This document shows positions 1-7,572 of a DNA stretch of 37,064 bases, piece after piece. Position 1 is the stretch's first letter. Every line of letters begins with the position of its first letter. Below the pieces are notes generated by a model that ran no database searches, was not told the origin of the DNA, and saw only the letters and a program-made list of their open reading frames with translations. Location of the stretch: positions 1 to 37,064 of the forward strand of contig JAZQBL010000014.1 of NCBI GenBank assembly GCA_045545665.1, given 5' to 3'. The DNA comes from RGIG7213 sp045545665. GTDB taxonomy: Bacteria; Bacillota; Clostridia; Oscillospirales; CAG-272. The translations under genes were made by a program, and so were the position numbers.

Positions 1-348
1 CAGCGAACAAAGGCAGCCTACGAGAAGGCGCTTGAGGAATACGAGCTGGCTCAGAACGAGATCCTACACTTGACCGAAGAACAAAAGAAGAAGATCGTTC
101 TTGAGGACTATGACTTCTTTATCTGCAATCTGAAGACGTTAACACCAACTGAATCCCGCATTTACGAGCTGTATTTGGAAGGCAAGACAGCGCAAGAAAT
201 TGCTGCAATTCTCGGCATTCAGGAAAACACCATGAAGTATCACAACAAAAACATATACGGCAAGCTCGGTGTTTCCTCCAGAAAACAACTTCTACGTTTT
301 GCAGCATTAAAACAGCAGCAGGATAAGAAGGGAGATTCGAACACATGA
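1..348 (+). CDS. LuxR/GerE-type helix-turn-helix protein, 5' end outside window
   Basis: The reading frame is open from base 1, so the start lies upstream; the TTG at 70 is not needed as a start because the frame before it also looks coding (charged, coiled-coil-like, with a Tyr-Glu-Leu-Ala-Gln-Asn segment). The last 65 or so residues form a GerE/LuxR DNA-binding domain: a Leu-Thr-Pro-Thr-Glu start, a GKTAQEIAAILGI helix-turn-helix core, and the NTMKYHNKNIYGKLGV recognition region. Proteins of this build (a coiled coil followed by a C-terminal LuxR domain) are common in gut Clostridia, often in accessory regions. It overlaps the next regulator gene by four bases (ATGA), which suggests translational coupling. 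No regulated target is visible in the window. Confidence 0.8.
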   Translation, partial: QRTKAAYEKALEEYELAQNEILHLTEEQKKKIVLEDYDFFICNLKTLTPTESRIYELYLEGKTAQEIAAILGIQENTMKYHNKNIYGKLGVSSRKQLLRFAALKQQQDKKGDSNT

Positions 349-569
349 CACTGGAAGCACGACTCAACAAAATCATTGCTGAACAAAAACTATCGAAGCG
401 AGAATTTGCCAAGCGTGTCGGTATGTCAGAAAATTACCTTTATATTCTGACAAGCAACAGCCGCCCGGGCACCAAGAGGAACAAAACTATCTCCCCTATG
501 CTGGCTAAGCTCATTGGCATGGAGTTCGGCTATGATCCTGAATGGATATTAAACGGGGAAAAAGAATAA
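345..569 (+). CDS. Small XRE-family helix-turn-helix regulator
   Basis: This is a 74-residue protein consisting of little more than one Cro/C1-type domain. Residues about 5-60 carry the helix-turn-helix pattern (KLSKREFAKRVGMSENYLY), and the C-terminal GYDPEWILNGE tail is typical of XRE proteins from phages and integrative elements. The start overlaps the stop of the preceding LuxR-type gene as ATGA. Together the two look like a regulatory pair from a mobile element or its remnant. A strong terminator follows seven bases after the stop. The target operator is not visible. Confidence 0.85.
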   Translation: MTLEARLNKIIAEQKLSKREFAKRVGMSENYLYILTSNSRPGTKRNKTISPMLAKLIGMEFGYDPEWILNGEKE

Positions 570-575
570 AAAGAA

Positions 576-616
576 AAACTAAACCTCTGCATCCAAAAAA
601 TGCAGAGGTTTAGTTT
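576..616 (+). terminator. Intrinsic terminator after the XRE gene
   Basis: A perfect 17-bp inverted repeat (AAACTAAACCTCTGCAT and its complement) flanks a 7-nt loop. The 3' arm ends in TTT, but no long T tract follows, so termination may also depend on the A/T-rich stem base. It separates the regulator pair from the degraded gene beyond. Confidence 0.75.
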
Positions 617-629
617 CAATAGATTTTCG

Positions 630-944
630 TTATAAAAAGTCCTCGTCGGGAACGAAAGCACCTTCCGGCTTGTGGAAGCTGTAAATTTCTTTGCCGTTGG
701 CTGTTCTTGTGTTATCAGTTGTTATATCTGCATTCCGCCAAACTCGATCGTAATACATACGGTTCCAAGTGTGCCGATGTGCGCTGTCTCTATAGGATAC
801 ACCGTCAACGGCATAGAAAGGGATATTTTGACTGCGGCAGAACGTGACGAACAGATGCGCAAAATCAAAGCAAAGTCCTTGCTTTGTTCGCAGTGTCTTG
901 CGAACATCAAAGTATTGGAAGAGTGGATAACAGCAGATTATATA
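630..944 (-). pseudogene. Remnant of a transglutaminase-like domain protein
   Basis: Read on the minus strand, one frame is open for 104 codons and ends at the TAA at 630-632, but it has no start codon and is cut by an in-frame TAG at 945-947. It contains the three signature blocks of the transglutaminase-like fold: GLCFDFAHLF around the catalytic Cys, HTWNRMYYD around the catalytic His, and ADITTDNT around the Asp. Such proteins usually have a signal peptide and an N-terminal half, and neither is seen here. The most economical reading is a 5'-truncated, non-functional copy. A sequencing error at 945 cannot be excluded, but the region upstream shows no matching N-terminal sequence. Confidence 0.7.
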
Positions 945-1286
945 CTACTGTGACATAAAAGAAAATCGGTTCGGATTTCGCCTGCAATGTGACTGCAAAT
1001 AATTTGGATCTTTCCACGATAAGTCCTGAATTCATTTGTAAATTCACATTTCAACAGTTCGTTTCTCAAATCTAAAACATAAGATTTTGATGATTCTTGT
1101 CCTTACTTTTACCCTTATAATCTCTCAGAACAAGGATAAAACAGCGTAACACCGTAGATGGGTTAAATGAGTTTTTGCGAAAAACCCTTTATTCAAGGCG
1201 CTTTTAGAGCATTTTACTGTATGTTATGAATAAGCAATAACACCTCAAAAAAATCTTGCTGTTCAAATAATAGTTTATAAAGCATT
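945..1286. other. Intergenic stretch with no convincing gene
   Basis: A second minus-strand frame (938-1102, 54 codons, no start, stop TAA at 938) contains a plausible-looking peptide, but I do not recognise it. It could be another decayed fragment. Beyond 1103 I see only A/T-rich sequence. No clear promoter for the symporter gene was found. Confidence 0.5.
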
Positions 1287-1330
1287 AAAACACCGCCGAG
1301 TGAATAATATTCTATCGGGGGTGTTTTTTT
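1287..1330 (+). promoter_or_regulatory. Terminator-like hairpin abutting the symporter start
   Basis: Arms 1287-1299 and 1315-1327 (AAAACACCGCCGA against TCGGGGGTGTTTT) form a 13-bp stem with one G/G mismatch and a 15-nt loop, followed by T residues to 1330. The only purine-rich stretch that could serve as ribosome-binding site for the TTG at 1329 (GGGGGTG) is inside the 3' arm. It could therefore be an attenuator or simply a terminator of upstream transcription. Confidence 0.55.
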
Positions 1331-2633
1331 GTCTTTTATAAACGATCGTATAATTCTTCCCCTGCTTCCTTTGATAACCGTGATCTGCGGCGGATATTTC
1401 CTTTTTGCAACACGTCTTTTGAAGCCTTCGCGCATAAAAAAAGCCGTCGGCGCTCTTTTTAAAAGAAGCTCTTGTGACGGTATATCTCCGCTTGCGGCTT
1501 TGAGTGTTGCTTTAGCCGGCACTCTCGGTGTCGGCAACATCGTCGGCGTTGCCGTGGCAATATCCATAGGCGGTGCGGGGGCAGTTTTCTGGATGTGGGT
1601 GAGCGCTGTTTTTTCTCTCGGCTTGAAATATGCCGAAACGGTGCTTGCCGTAAGGTTCGGAAAGGATGAAGGCGGCAAGCGTGTCGGAGGCCCCATGTAT
1701 TACATATTTTTTGGGGCAAATTCAAAAAAGCTTTCGTATTTTTTCTGCGTTTTATGTATTGCTTCCTCGCTTGCATCGGGCTGTATCATACAGTCAAATT
1801 CGGCATCGCGTGCCGTTTTCACCTACGGAATACCGACGTACGTAACAGGCGGTGTGCTTGCCGTTTTATGCGGTGTTATCGTGATCGGCGGAATAAAGAG
1901 CATAAGCCGTTTTACAATGGCATCTATCCCCGTTATGACGTCTGTTTTTATGGCTTTTTCGCTTTTTATAATCATCTCAAACGTATCCGCCGTTCCGGGC
2001 GTTATAAAGAATATTTTCTCCTGCGCCTTCGGTCTTGACAGCGCATCGGCGGGGATCGGCGGGTATTCCATAGCACGGGCGGTAAAGCACGGTGTTGCAA
2101 AAAGTGCGCTTTCACACGAGGCAGGTGCGGGAACGTCCGCCATATCGCACGGCGCATCAAATACAAAAAGCCCTGCGGAGCAAGGCTTTTTGGGAATGTT
2201 TGAGGTTTTTGCCGACACGGTCATAATGTGTACAGTAACGGCTTTCGTCATACTTATTGCATATCCCGATATCACCGTTTCCGACGCTTACGACGGAATA
2301 GCAATAACAAACAGCGCATACGGATATTTTTTAGGTGACACTGCACATCATATAATTTCGGTTTGCGTTGTGTTTTTTGCTTTTGCAACGCTCATCTGCT
2401 GGTCGTATTACGGTGTTAGGTGCATCGAATACATATCAAAAAACAAATTTTTTTCAAAGCTTTACCTTTTCGTATACTGCATTTGCATATTCATAGGCTC
2501 ATCCGTATGCACGGAATACGTCTGGCAGCTCACGGACTTTTTCACCTGTGTGCTGATCTTTCTGAACGTACCTGTAACGCTGAAGCTGCGTAAACACGTC
2601 ATATACGAAACGGAAAAATATTATTCGCAATAA
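1329..2633 (+). CDS. Sodium:alanine/glycine symporter family (AGCS) permease
   Basis: This 434-residue polytopic membrane protein matches the alanine-or-glycine:cation symporter family, which imports small neutral amino acids with sodium. Family signatures are GTLGVGNIVGVAVAISIGGAG in the first third, GGPMYYI, and the GGYSIARAVKHGVAKSALSHEAGAG and GTSAISHGA block in the middle, with about ten hydrophobic segments. It is slightly short for the family (usually 450-480), mostly at the N-terminus. The TTG at 1329 is the furthest plausible start and follows a terminator-like hairpin directly; a start further downstream would cut into the first membrane segment. It runs convergently into the VanY-like gene, overlapping it by 13 bases. 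The substrate cannot be told from sequence. Confidence 0.88.
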   Translation: MSFINDRIILPLLPLITVICGGYFLFATRLLKPSRIKKAVGALFKRSSCDGISPLAALSVALAGTLGVGNIVGVAVAISIGGAGAVFWMWVSAVFSLGLKYAETVLAVRFGKDEGGKRVGGPMYYIFFGANSKKLSYFFCVLCIASSLASGCIIQSNSASRAVFTYGIPTYVTGGVLAVLCGVIVIGGIKSISRFTMASIPVMTSVFMAFSLFIIISNVSAVPGVIKNIFSCAFGLDSASAGIGGYSIARAVKHGVAKSALSHEAGAGTSAISHGASNTKSPAEQGFLGMFEVFADTVIMCTVTAFVILIAYPDITVSDAYDGIAITNSAYGYFLGDTAHHIISVCVVFFAFATLICWSYYGVRCIEYISKNKFFSKLYLFVYCICIFIGSSVCTEYVWQLTDFFTCVLIFLNVPVTLKLRKHVIYETEKYYSQ

Positions 2634-3652
2634 GTTACGATAAATCCGTCGGTGTTATTGCCCGAAACGGTATATTCCGCAAAGTTCGGAACGTAAACGT
2701 CCGTTACGTCACCCGTTTTGCGTGTGTAATAAACGTAATACGTTTTACCGCCGGTAAGCACCTGCAAAGGCGCTGTTACGGGGAACTTTTTGATATATGA
2801 AATATACTCTTCAAGGCACAGATCATTCTCGTGCATATACACGGAATGGGGCATACCGACGTATCTGAAATGGTTGCCCTCGGATATAATTCCCGTATAC
2901 TCGGTCTTATTGCCCGGATACCTCATTATAAATCCGTATTTATGATAATTATCGACTATGAACGGTGCGTACTCTTCTGCATTTTTTGCATACGAAAGCG
3001 ACGTGCCGTCATCAAGATACAGCTTTACGTCAAATGCATATCCCGTATGATGGTCGGAATATCCTGCAAATTCGTAATATCCGCTGTCTTCATCGGAAGA
3101 AACCATGGAGTTATAAAAATCCTCCTGCTGTTGCTTCGTGCGGTACCCTGCCGTCACCTGCATTATTTCAAGCGACGTTTCGGAATAAAACGCATCTGTA
3201 AGCCTGCCTAAAGCAAGGAAAGCATCTCTTTGCAAGGTTATCTCCGAGCTTGAAACAGTATATCTGCGGTCCTTGTTGTTATAAAGATTAACAAGAGATA
3301 CGCTGTCGGAAAAAGCGTACGCATTTTCTCTGTTTACAAGCACGAGCGGACCTTGTGTAAGTTCGCTTTCAGAGCATTTGATAACGTCATAACGTGAGGT
3401 ATCAAGCACCGCCTGCGTTTCTTTATCCTCTTCTTCCGTTGCGGGTACATCGTCCGTTGTAACGGCAGACGTGCCGACGTCCGCTTTTTTATCGTTCGCC
3501 ATATCACGTGCAATTACAGCGCAAAGGGTCACGATTATAAGAACGAGTAAAACGATAATTACCGTCGTTACGACAGACGTGCCGCTGAAAGCCTTTCTGT
3601 AGGCTTTTTTGTTCATTGCGGCACGCCGTCTTTGAAAACTTTTTTTAGCCAC
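2621..3652 (-). CDS. VanY-like D-alanyl-D-alanine carboxypeptidase, membrane-anchored
   Basis: The 343-residue product has a basic N-terminus, one membrane segment at about residues 24-48, a charged linker, and an extracellular peptidase M15B (VanY/DacB) domain. The metal-binding motifs are visible as GYSDHHTGYAFDV (S-x-H-x-x-G-x-A-x-D pattern) and EGNHFRYVG (E-x-x-H pattern). Such enzymes trim the terminal D-Ala from peptidoglycan stem peptides. The start used is GTG at 3650-3652, with an alternative ATG at 3614-3616; neither has a good ribosome-binding site. It lies 17 bp after pnp on the same strand and may be cotranscribed with it. It is not part of a vancomycin-resistance cluster: no vanHAX-like genes are present. 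Confidence 0.85.
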   Translation of the reverse strand: MAKKSFQRRRAAMNKKAYRKAFSGTSVVTTVIIVLLVLIIVTLCAVIARDMANDKKADVGTSAVTTDDVPATEEEDKETQAVLDTSRYDVIKCSESELTQGPLVLVNRENAYAFSDSVSLVNLYNNKDRRYTVSSSEITLQRDAFLALGRLTDAFYSETSLEIMQVTAGYRTKQQQEDFYNSMVSSDEDSGYYEFAGYSDHHTGYAFDVKLYLDDGTSLSYAKNAEEYAPFIVDNYHKYGFIMRYPGNKTEYTGIISEGNHFRYVGMPHSVYMHENDLCLEEYISYIKKFPVTAPLQVLTGGKTYYVYYTRKTGDVTDVYVPNFAEYTVSGNNTDGFIVTYCE

Positions 3653-3669
3653 TTTTAATTATTTTACAA

Positions 3670-5772
3670 TTATTTTGCGTTTACCTTGGGAAGCGCATCT
3701 TTTCTTGAAAGATTGAGTCTGCCTCTGTCATCTGTTCCGAGGAACTTGACAGTTACCGTGTCACCTACAGCGACAACGTCCTCTACCTTTTCGGTGCGCT
3801 TGTTGTCAAGCTTTGAAATGTGAACGAGTCCTTCCTTACCGGGTGCTATTTCAACGAATGCGCCGATAGGAATTATTCTCGTTACGGTACCCGTGTAGCA
3901 GCAGCCTACCTCGGGCTCGAATACGATAGCGTCGATCATTGCCTTAGCCGCATCACAGCTTGCCTTGTTTACAGCGAGGATGAATACGGAGCCGTCATCT
4001 TCGATGTCGATCTTCGCACCCGTTTCGCCTGTTATCTTCTGGATCGTCTTACCGCCTGAACCGATAACCTCACGGATCTTGTCGGGGTTGATCTGCATTG
4101 ATATCATCTTGGGAGCGTATTCGGAAACCTCGTCACGGGGTCTTTCGATAGCCTTGAGTATGATCTCGTCGATGATATAATCTCTGCCCTTGTGAGTTGT
4201 AGCAAGTGCTTCTCTGATTATTTCGGGTGTAAGGCCGTCGATCTTGAGGTCCATCTGAATTGACGTGATACCCTTGTGAGTACCTGCAACCTTGAAGTCC
4301 ATATCGCCGAAGAAGTCTTCAAGGCCCTGGATGTCTATCATCGTCATCCATCTGTCGCCTTCTGTGATAAGACCGCAGGAAATACCCGCAACGGGAGCCT
4401 TTATCGGAACGCCTGCATCCATAAGTGCAAGGGTTGAACCGCAGACGGATGCCTGCGAGGTCGAACCGTTGGAGGAAATAACCTCGGAAACGAGTCTTAT
4501 GGAGTAGGGGAACTCTTCAACGGAAGGAAGAACGGGAACGAGTGATCTTTCGGCAAGAGCACCGTGGCCGATCTCACGTCTGCCGGGGCTTCTTGACGAT
4601 TTTGCATCGCCTACGGAGTAGCCGGGCATATTATAGTGGTGCATATATCTCTTTGATTCTTCTTCGTCGATACCGTCAAGTATCTGCATATCGCTGATAG
4701 AACCGAGTGTTGCAATAGTGAGTACCTGTGTCTGTCCTCTTGTGAACATACCGCTTCCGTGTACGCGGGGAAGAAGCTTTACTTCCGCATTCAAAGGACG
4801 GATCTCGTCAAGGCGGCGGCCGTCAACACGTTTGCCCTCGTCAAGGAGCCAACGGCGTACAACGAACTTCTGGAGCTTGTATATACACTCGTCCATCATT
4901 GCGTGTGAGTCGGGGTATGCTTCGTCGAACTTTTCGTATACTGCGTTTGTAATTACGTTCAGAGCCGCGTCACGTACCTTTTTGTCATCCGTGTCGAGTG
5001 CTTTCTTTATGTCTTCGATGCAGAACGCTTCAATAGCATCGTAAAGATCGTGATCGACGTCGTGCTGTTCGTATTCGAACTTAGGCTTGCCGACTTCCGC
5101 AACGATGCTGTCAATAAATGCGCAGAGCTTTTTGATCTCTTCGTGTGCAAGAAGGATAGCGGCGAACATATCCTCGTCGGATATTTCCTTAGCGCCTGCT
5201 TCTATCATAACTACCTTCTTTGCGCTTCCGGCAACGGTAAGCTCAAGGGTGCTTTCTTCTCTCTGTGCTGCTGTGGGGTTGATGATGAACTGATTGCCAA
5301 CCATACCTACGAACACACCGCCGATAGGTCCGTTCCACGGAATATCGGAGATGGAAAGTGCAACGGATGCACCGATCATTGCGGCAATTTCGGGTGAGCA
5401 GTCGTGGTCAACGCTCAAAACCGTCAAAGAAAGGTTTACGTCATTGCGGAGATCCTTCGGGAAAAGAGGACGGATAGGTCTGTCGATAACACGGGAGGTA
5501 AGTATCGCCTTTTCCGTAGGCTTGCCCTCACGTCTGAAATAACCGCCGGGAATTCTGCCGACAGAATAAAGTCTTTCCTCAAAATCAACGGAAAGGGGAA
5601 GAAAATCAATTCCGTCACGGGGCTTTGCGGATGCAGTAGCGCACGCAAGGATAGACGTATCCCCGTATCTTACCAAACAAGAACCGTTTGCAAGACCTGC
5701 CATTTTGCCCGTTTCGATAACGAGAGGACGGCCTGCAAGCTCATAACTGAAAGTTTTGAAATTTTCGAACAT
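3670..5772 (-). CDS. pnp: Polyribonucleotide nucleotidyltransferase (PNPase)
   Basis: PNPase degrades RNA 3' to 5' using phosphate and is a core enzyme of bacterial mRNA turnover. The order is canonical: first RNase PH domain (SCLVRYGDTSILACATAS, RIPGGYFRREGKP), helical domain, second RNase PH domain (RTQVLTIATLGS-like GQTQVLTIATLGS, KSSRSPGRREIGHGALAER), KH domain (IREVIGSGGKTIQKITGETGA), and a C-terminal S1 domain (GAFVEIAPGKEGLVHISKL). I chose the ATG at 5770-5772 (MFENFKTFSYELAGRP) because AAAGGAG precedes it at proper spacing; the in-frame ATG 19 codons upstream adds a non-homologous extension. Length is 700 residues, normal for the family. It is transcribed away from rpsO, not with it as in the usual rpsO-pnp arrangement. 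Confidence 0.97.
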   Translation of the reverse strand: MFENFKTFSYELAGRPLVIETGKMAGLANGSCLVRYGDTSILACATASAKPRDGIDFLPLSVDFEERLYSVGRIPGGYFRREGKPTEKAILTSRVIDRPIRPLFPKDLRNDVNLSLTVLSVDHDCSPEIAAMIGASVALSISDIPWNGPIGGVFVGMVGNQFIINPTAAQREESTLELTVAGSAKKVVMIEAGAKEISDEDMFAAILLAHEEIKKLCAFIDSIVAEVGKPKFEYEQHDVDHDLYDAIEAFCIEDIKKALDTDDKKVRDAALNVITNAVYEKFDEAYPDSHAMMDECIYKLQKFVVRRWLLDEGKRVDGRRLDEIRPLNAEVKLLPRVHGSGMFTRGQTQVLTIATLGSISDMQILDGIDEEESKRYMHHYNMPGYSVGDAKSSRSPGRREIGHGALAERSLVPVLPSVEEFPYSIRLVSEVISSNGSTSQASVCGSTLALMDAGVPIKAPVAGISCGLITEGDRWMTMIDIQGLEDFFGDMDFKVAGTHKGITSIQMDLKIDGLTPEIIREALATTHKGRDYIIDEIILKAIERPRDEVSEYAPKMISMQINPDKIREVIGSGGKTIQKITGETGAKIDIEDDGSVFILAVNKASCDAAKAMIDAIVFEPEVGCCYTGTVTRIIPIGAFVEIAPGKEGLVHISKLDNKRTEKVEDVVAVGDTVTVKFLGTDDRGRLNLSRKDALPKVNAK

Positions 5773-5890
5773 TTTATGCTCCTTTAAAATAGTTATTTGA
5801 AGAAGATTGTGCATAACATTTAATTTCACACATAAAACCGGCGTTTGTGTGCAAAATTAACTGCTATACACCAAACCCCTCCATTATTGT

Positions 5891-5920
5891 ATTTTATCAC
5901 AAACTATTGGAGACATTCAA
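5891..5920 (-). promoter_or_regulatory. Candidate sigma-A promoter of pnp
   Basis: On the minus strand TTGAAT (5915-5920) and TAAAAT (5891-5896) are separated by 18 bp, preceded by TGTGA before the -10. This predicts an untranslated leader of about 110 nt before the pnp start. Confidence 0.6.
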
Positions 5921-5982
5921 TAAAAAATTATTAATGTTAAATTAATATTTTTCAAAGGCGGAATATTTTTTTACAAAACCCC

Positions 5983-6011
5983 TTTACAAAAATCAAACCG
6001 TGTGATATAAT
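5983..6011 (+). promoter_or_regulatory. Sigma-A promoter of rpsO
   Basis: TTTACA (5983-5988) and a perfect TATAAT (6006-6011) are 17 bp apart, with a TG one base before the -10 (extended -10). Transcription should start near 6018. Confidence 0.85.
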
Positions 6012-6017
6012 GCATCT

Positions 6018-6131
6018 TGGTATGGCGTATACGAATACACGGCTTACGGGAATAAGGCACTTGCCAAAGGTGCGTTTCACCCGCCGTATTCCTTGTATTT
6101 CGAATTTATTTATTTGAAAGGTGATTAAACA
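6018..6131 (+). promoter_or_regulatory. Structured rpsO mRNA leader, candidate S15 autoregulatory element
   Basis: The roughly 110-nt leader has competing pairings: GCCGTATT (6083-6090) can pair with AATACACGGC (6034-6043), while the overlapping TATTCC (6087-6092) can pair with GGAATA (6049-6054). An inner GCAC/GTGC hairpin (6057-6060 with 6070-6073) sits between. In several bacterial groups ribosomal protein S15 binds its own leader to repress translation, and different lineages use unrelated leader structures. Binding here is inferred, not shown. The ribosome-binding site is GAAAGGTG just before the start. Confidence 0.5.
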
Positions 6132-6395
6132 ATGCTTAAAGATCAGAAGCAGGATATCATATCCACATACAAGCTCCACGAAAACGACACAGGTTCCCCT
6201 GAAGTACAGATAGCTATTCTTACAACAAGAATAAACACACTTAACGAGCACCTCAAGGTAAACAAGAACGACCACCACTCAAGACGCGGTCTTCTTAAGA
6301 TGGTCGGTCAGAGAAGAAACCTTCTCGGCTACCTCCAGAAGAAGGATATCGAAAGATACCGTGCTATAATCGACAAGCTCGGAATCAGAAAGTAA
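6132..6395 (+). CDS. rpsO: Small ribosomal subunit protein uS15
   Basis: The 87-residue product is full length for S15, a primary binder of the 16S rRNA central domain and a component of bridge B4. Diagnostic blocks are TGSPEVQIAILT near residue 22, the HHSRRGLLKMVGQRRNLL rRNA-binding region, and the YLQKKDIERY end. AAAGGTG precedes the ATG. The gene has its own promoter and its own terminator, so it is a single-gene transcript, divergent from pnp. Confidence 0.97.
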   Translation: MLKDQKQDIISTYKLHENDTGSPEVQIAILTTRINTLNEHLKVNKNDHHSRRGLLKMVGQRRNLLGYLQKKDIERYRAIIDKLGIRK

Positions 6396-6401
6396 TAAAA
6401 C

Positions 6402-6436
6402 AAAGCTCCGTTTGCCATACACGGAGCTTTTTTTGT
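6402..6436 (+). terminator. Intrinsic terminator of rpsO
   Basis: A 10-bp stem (AAAGCTCCGT with ACGGAGCTTT, 6402-6411 and 6421-6430) has a 9-nt loop and is followed by a run of T. It begins six bases after the rpsO stop. Confidence 0.9.
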
Positions 6437-6518
6437 TTGTTTTTTCTTCTCCTTCGACCGCAAACATAATATTGCTCGATTCATTTAATGTATTTTCTGT
6501 TTTATTATTAATATTTAT

Positions 6519-6558
6519 GGTACAATGTAACATAAAATTCATATTTTTTTGGTACAAT
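6519..6558 (+). promoter_or_regulatory. Two candidate extended -10 elements upstream of dusB
   Basis: GGTACAAT occurs twice, with TACAAT at 6521-6526 and again at 6553-6558. Both have a G-rich extension but no good -35. The second would leave only a short leader before the ATG at 6575. These are weak predictions. Confidence 0.35.
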
Positions 6559-6574
6559 TTATCGGAGTTTAAAT

Positions 6575-7552
6575 ATGAAGATAGGAAACATTGAATTAAA
6601 ACACGGAATATTTTTGGCGCCTATGGCAGGCGTTACGGATATTGCCTCAAGAAAAATATATAAGAAATACGGTGTCGAGTATATGACGACGGAGATGGTC
6701 TCGGCGGCGGCTATGCACTACGGCGACAAAAAAACGTATGAGATAGCAAAGCTTTCGAATGAAGAATTTCCGTGCGCCGTTCAGATTTTCGGTCACGACC
6801 CCGATATGATGGCAGAAGCGGCACACGCTTTATCACGTCTTGAAATACCGCCGTGCGCCATTGACATAAATATGGGGTGTCCCGTTAAGAAGATAGTATC
6901 GGGTAATGACGGCTCGGCTCTTATGAAAAGCCCCCTTTTAGCTGGAAAGATAGTCGAAAAGACAGTGTCTGCCTGCGATATTCCCGTCACGGTAAAAATA
7001 CGTGCAGGATACGAAAGAGGAAACAAAAACGCCGTTGAAATAGCAAAGACAGCAGAGTCCGCCGGGGCGTCTGCCGTATGCGTACACGGCAGAACGAGAG
7101 AGGATATGTACATCGACGGCACAGTCGATTACGATATCATAGCCGAGGTAAAAAGCGCATTGAAGATACCCGTTATCGCAAACGGCGACATAATGTGCGC
7201 CGACGATTTTATCCGTATTATAGAATACACAAAGTGCGACGGCGGAGCTGTGGGCCGCGGAGCGCTCGGTAATCCGTTCATATTTGAAGAAATAAAGGCA
7301 AGGCTGGAAGGTATAAGCTACACACCGCCGACAGCGGAAGAAAGGCTTATTGCCGCAGGCGTTCATATGCGAGCGCTTGTTGAGGAAAAAGGACAGCTCG
7401 GTGTTTTTGAATCGAGAAAGCACGCAGGCTGGTACACAAAAGGCATACGCGGCGGCAGTTCCGTAAGAGAAAAAATAAACCGTGCCGACACAGCCGAAGA
7501 AATAGAAAAGATACTTGCCGATGCAATATCCCGTATAAAAGACGGAAAATAA
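6575..7552 (+). CDS. dusB: tRNA-dihydrouridine synthase, DusB family
   Basis: This 325-residue flavoenzyme reduces uridines in tRNA to dihydrouridine using FMN and NADPH. The TIM-barrel Dus signatures are clear: LAPMAGVTDIASR near the N-terminus, DINMGCPVKKIVSGNDGSALM containing the catalytic Cys, VTVKIRAGY, VHGRTRE, and the phosphate-binding NGDI and GGAVGRGALGNPF segments. The start is supported by CGGAG eight bases before the ATG. It heads a run of six co-directional genes whose gaps are short or overlapping up to the terminator at 14236. The DusB assignment over other Dus classes rests on overall resemblance to the Bacillota enzyme. Confidence 0.93.
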   Translation: MKIGNIELKHGIFLAPMAGVTDIASRKIYKKYGVEYMTTEMVSAAAMHYGDKKTYEIAKLSNEEFPCAVQIFGHDPDMMAEAAHALSRLEIPPCAIDINMGCPVKKIVSGNDGSALMKSPLLAGKIVEKTVSACDIPVTVKIRAGYERGNKNAVEIAKTAESAGASAVCVHGRTREDMYIDGTVDYDIIAEVKSALKIPVIANGDIMCADDFIRIIEYTKCDGGAVGRGALGNPFIFEEIKARLEGISYTPPTAEERLIAAGVHMRALVEEKGQLGVFESRKHAGWYTKGIRGGSSVREKINRADTAEEIEKILADAISRIKDGK

Positions 7553-7572
7553 TCCTACGGAAGGAAATTTTA

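Noticed and set aside
672..953. 93-codon plus-strand reading frame
   Set aside because: The minus strand of the same stretch carries clear transglutaminase motif blocks, so this is its shadow.
938..1102. 54-codon minus-strand frame without a start
   Set aside because: I could not match it to any family and it has no start or ribosome-binding site; mentioned only as a possible further fragment.
1214..1696. 160-codon minus-strand reading frame
   Set aside because: Antisense to the symporter start; Pro/Arg-rich shadow composition.
2621..3652. Vancomycin-resistance vanY
   Set aside because: No vanR, vanS, vanH, vanA or vanX-like genes nearby; better read as a housekeeping carboxypeptidase.
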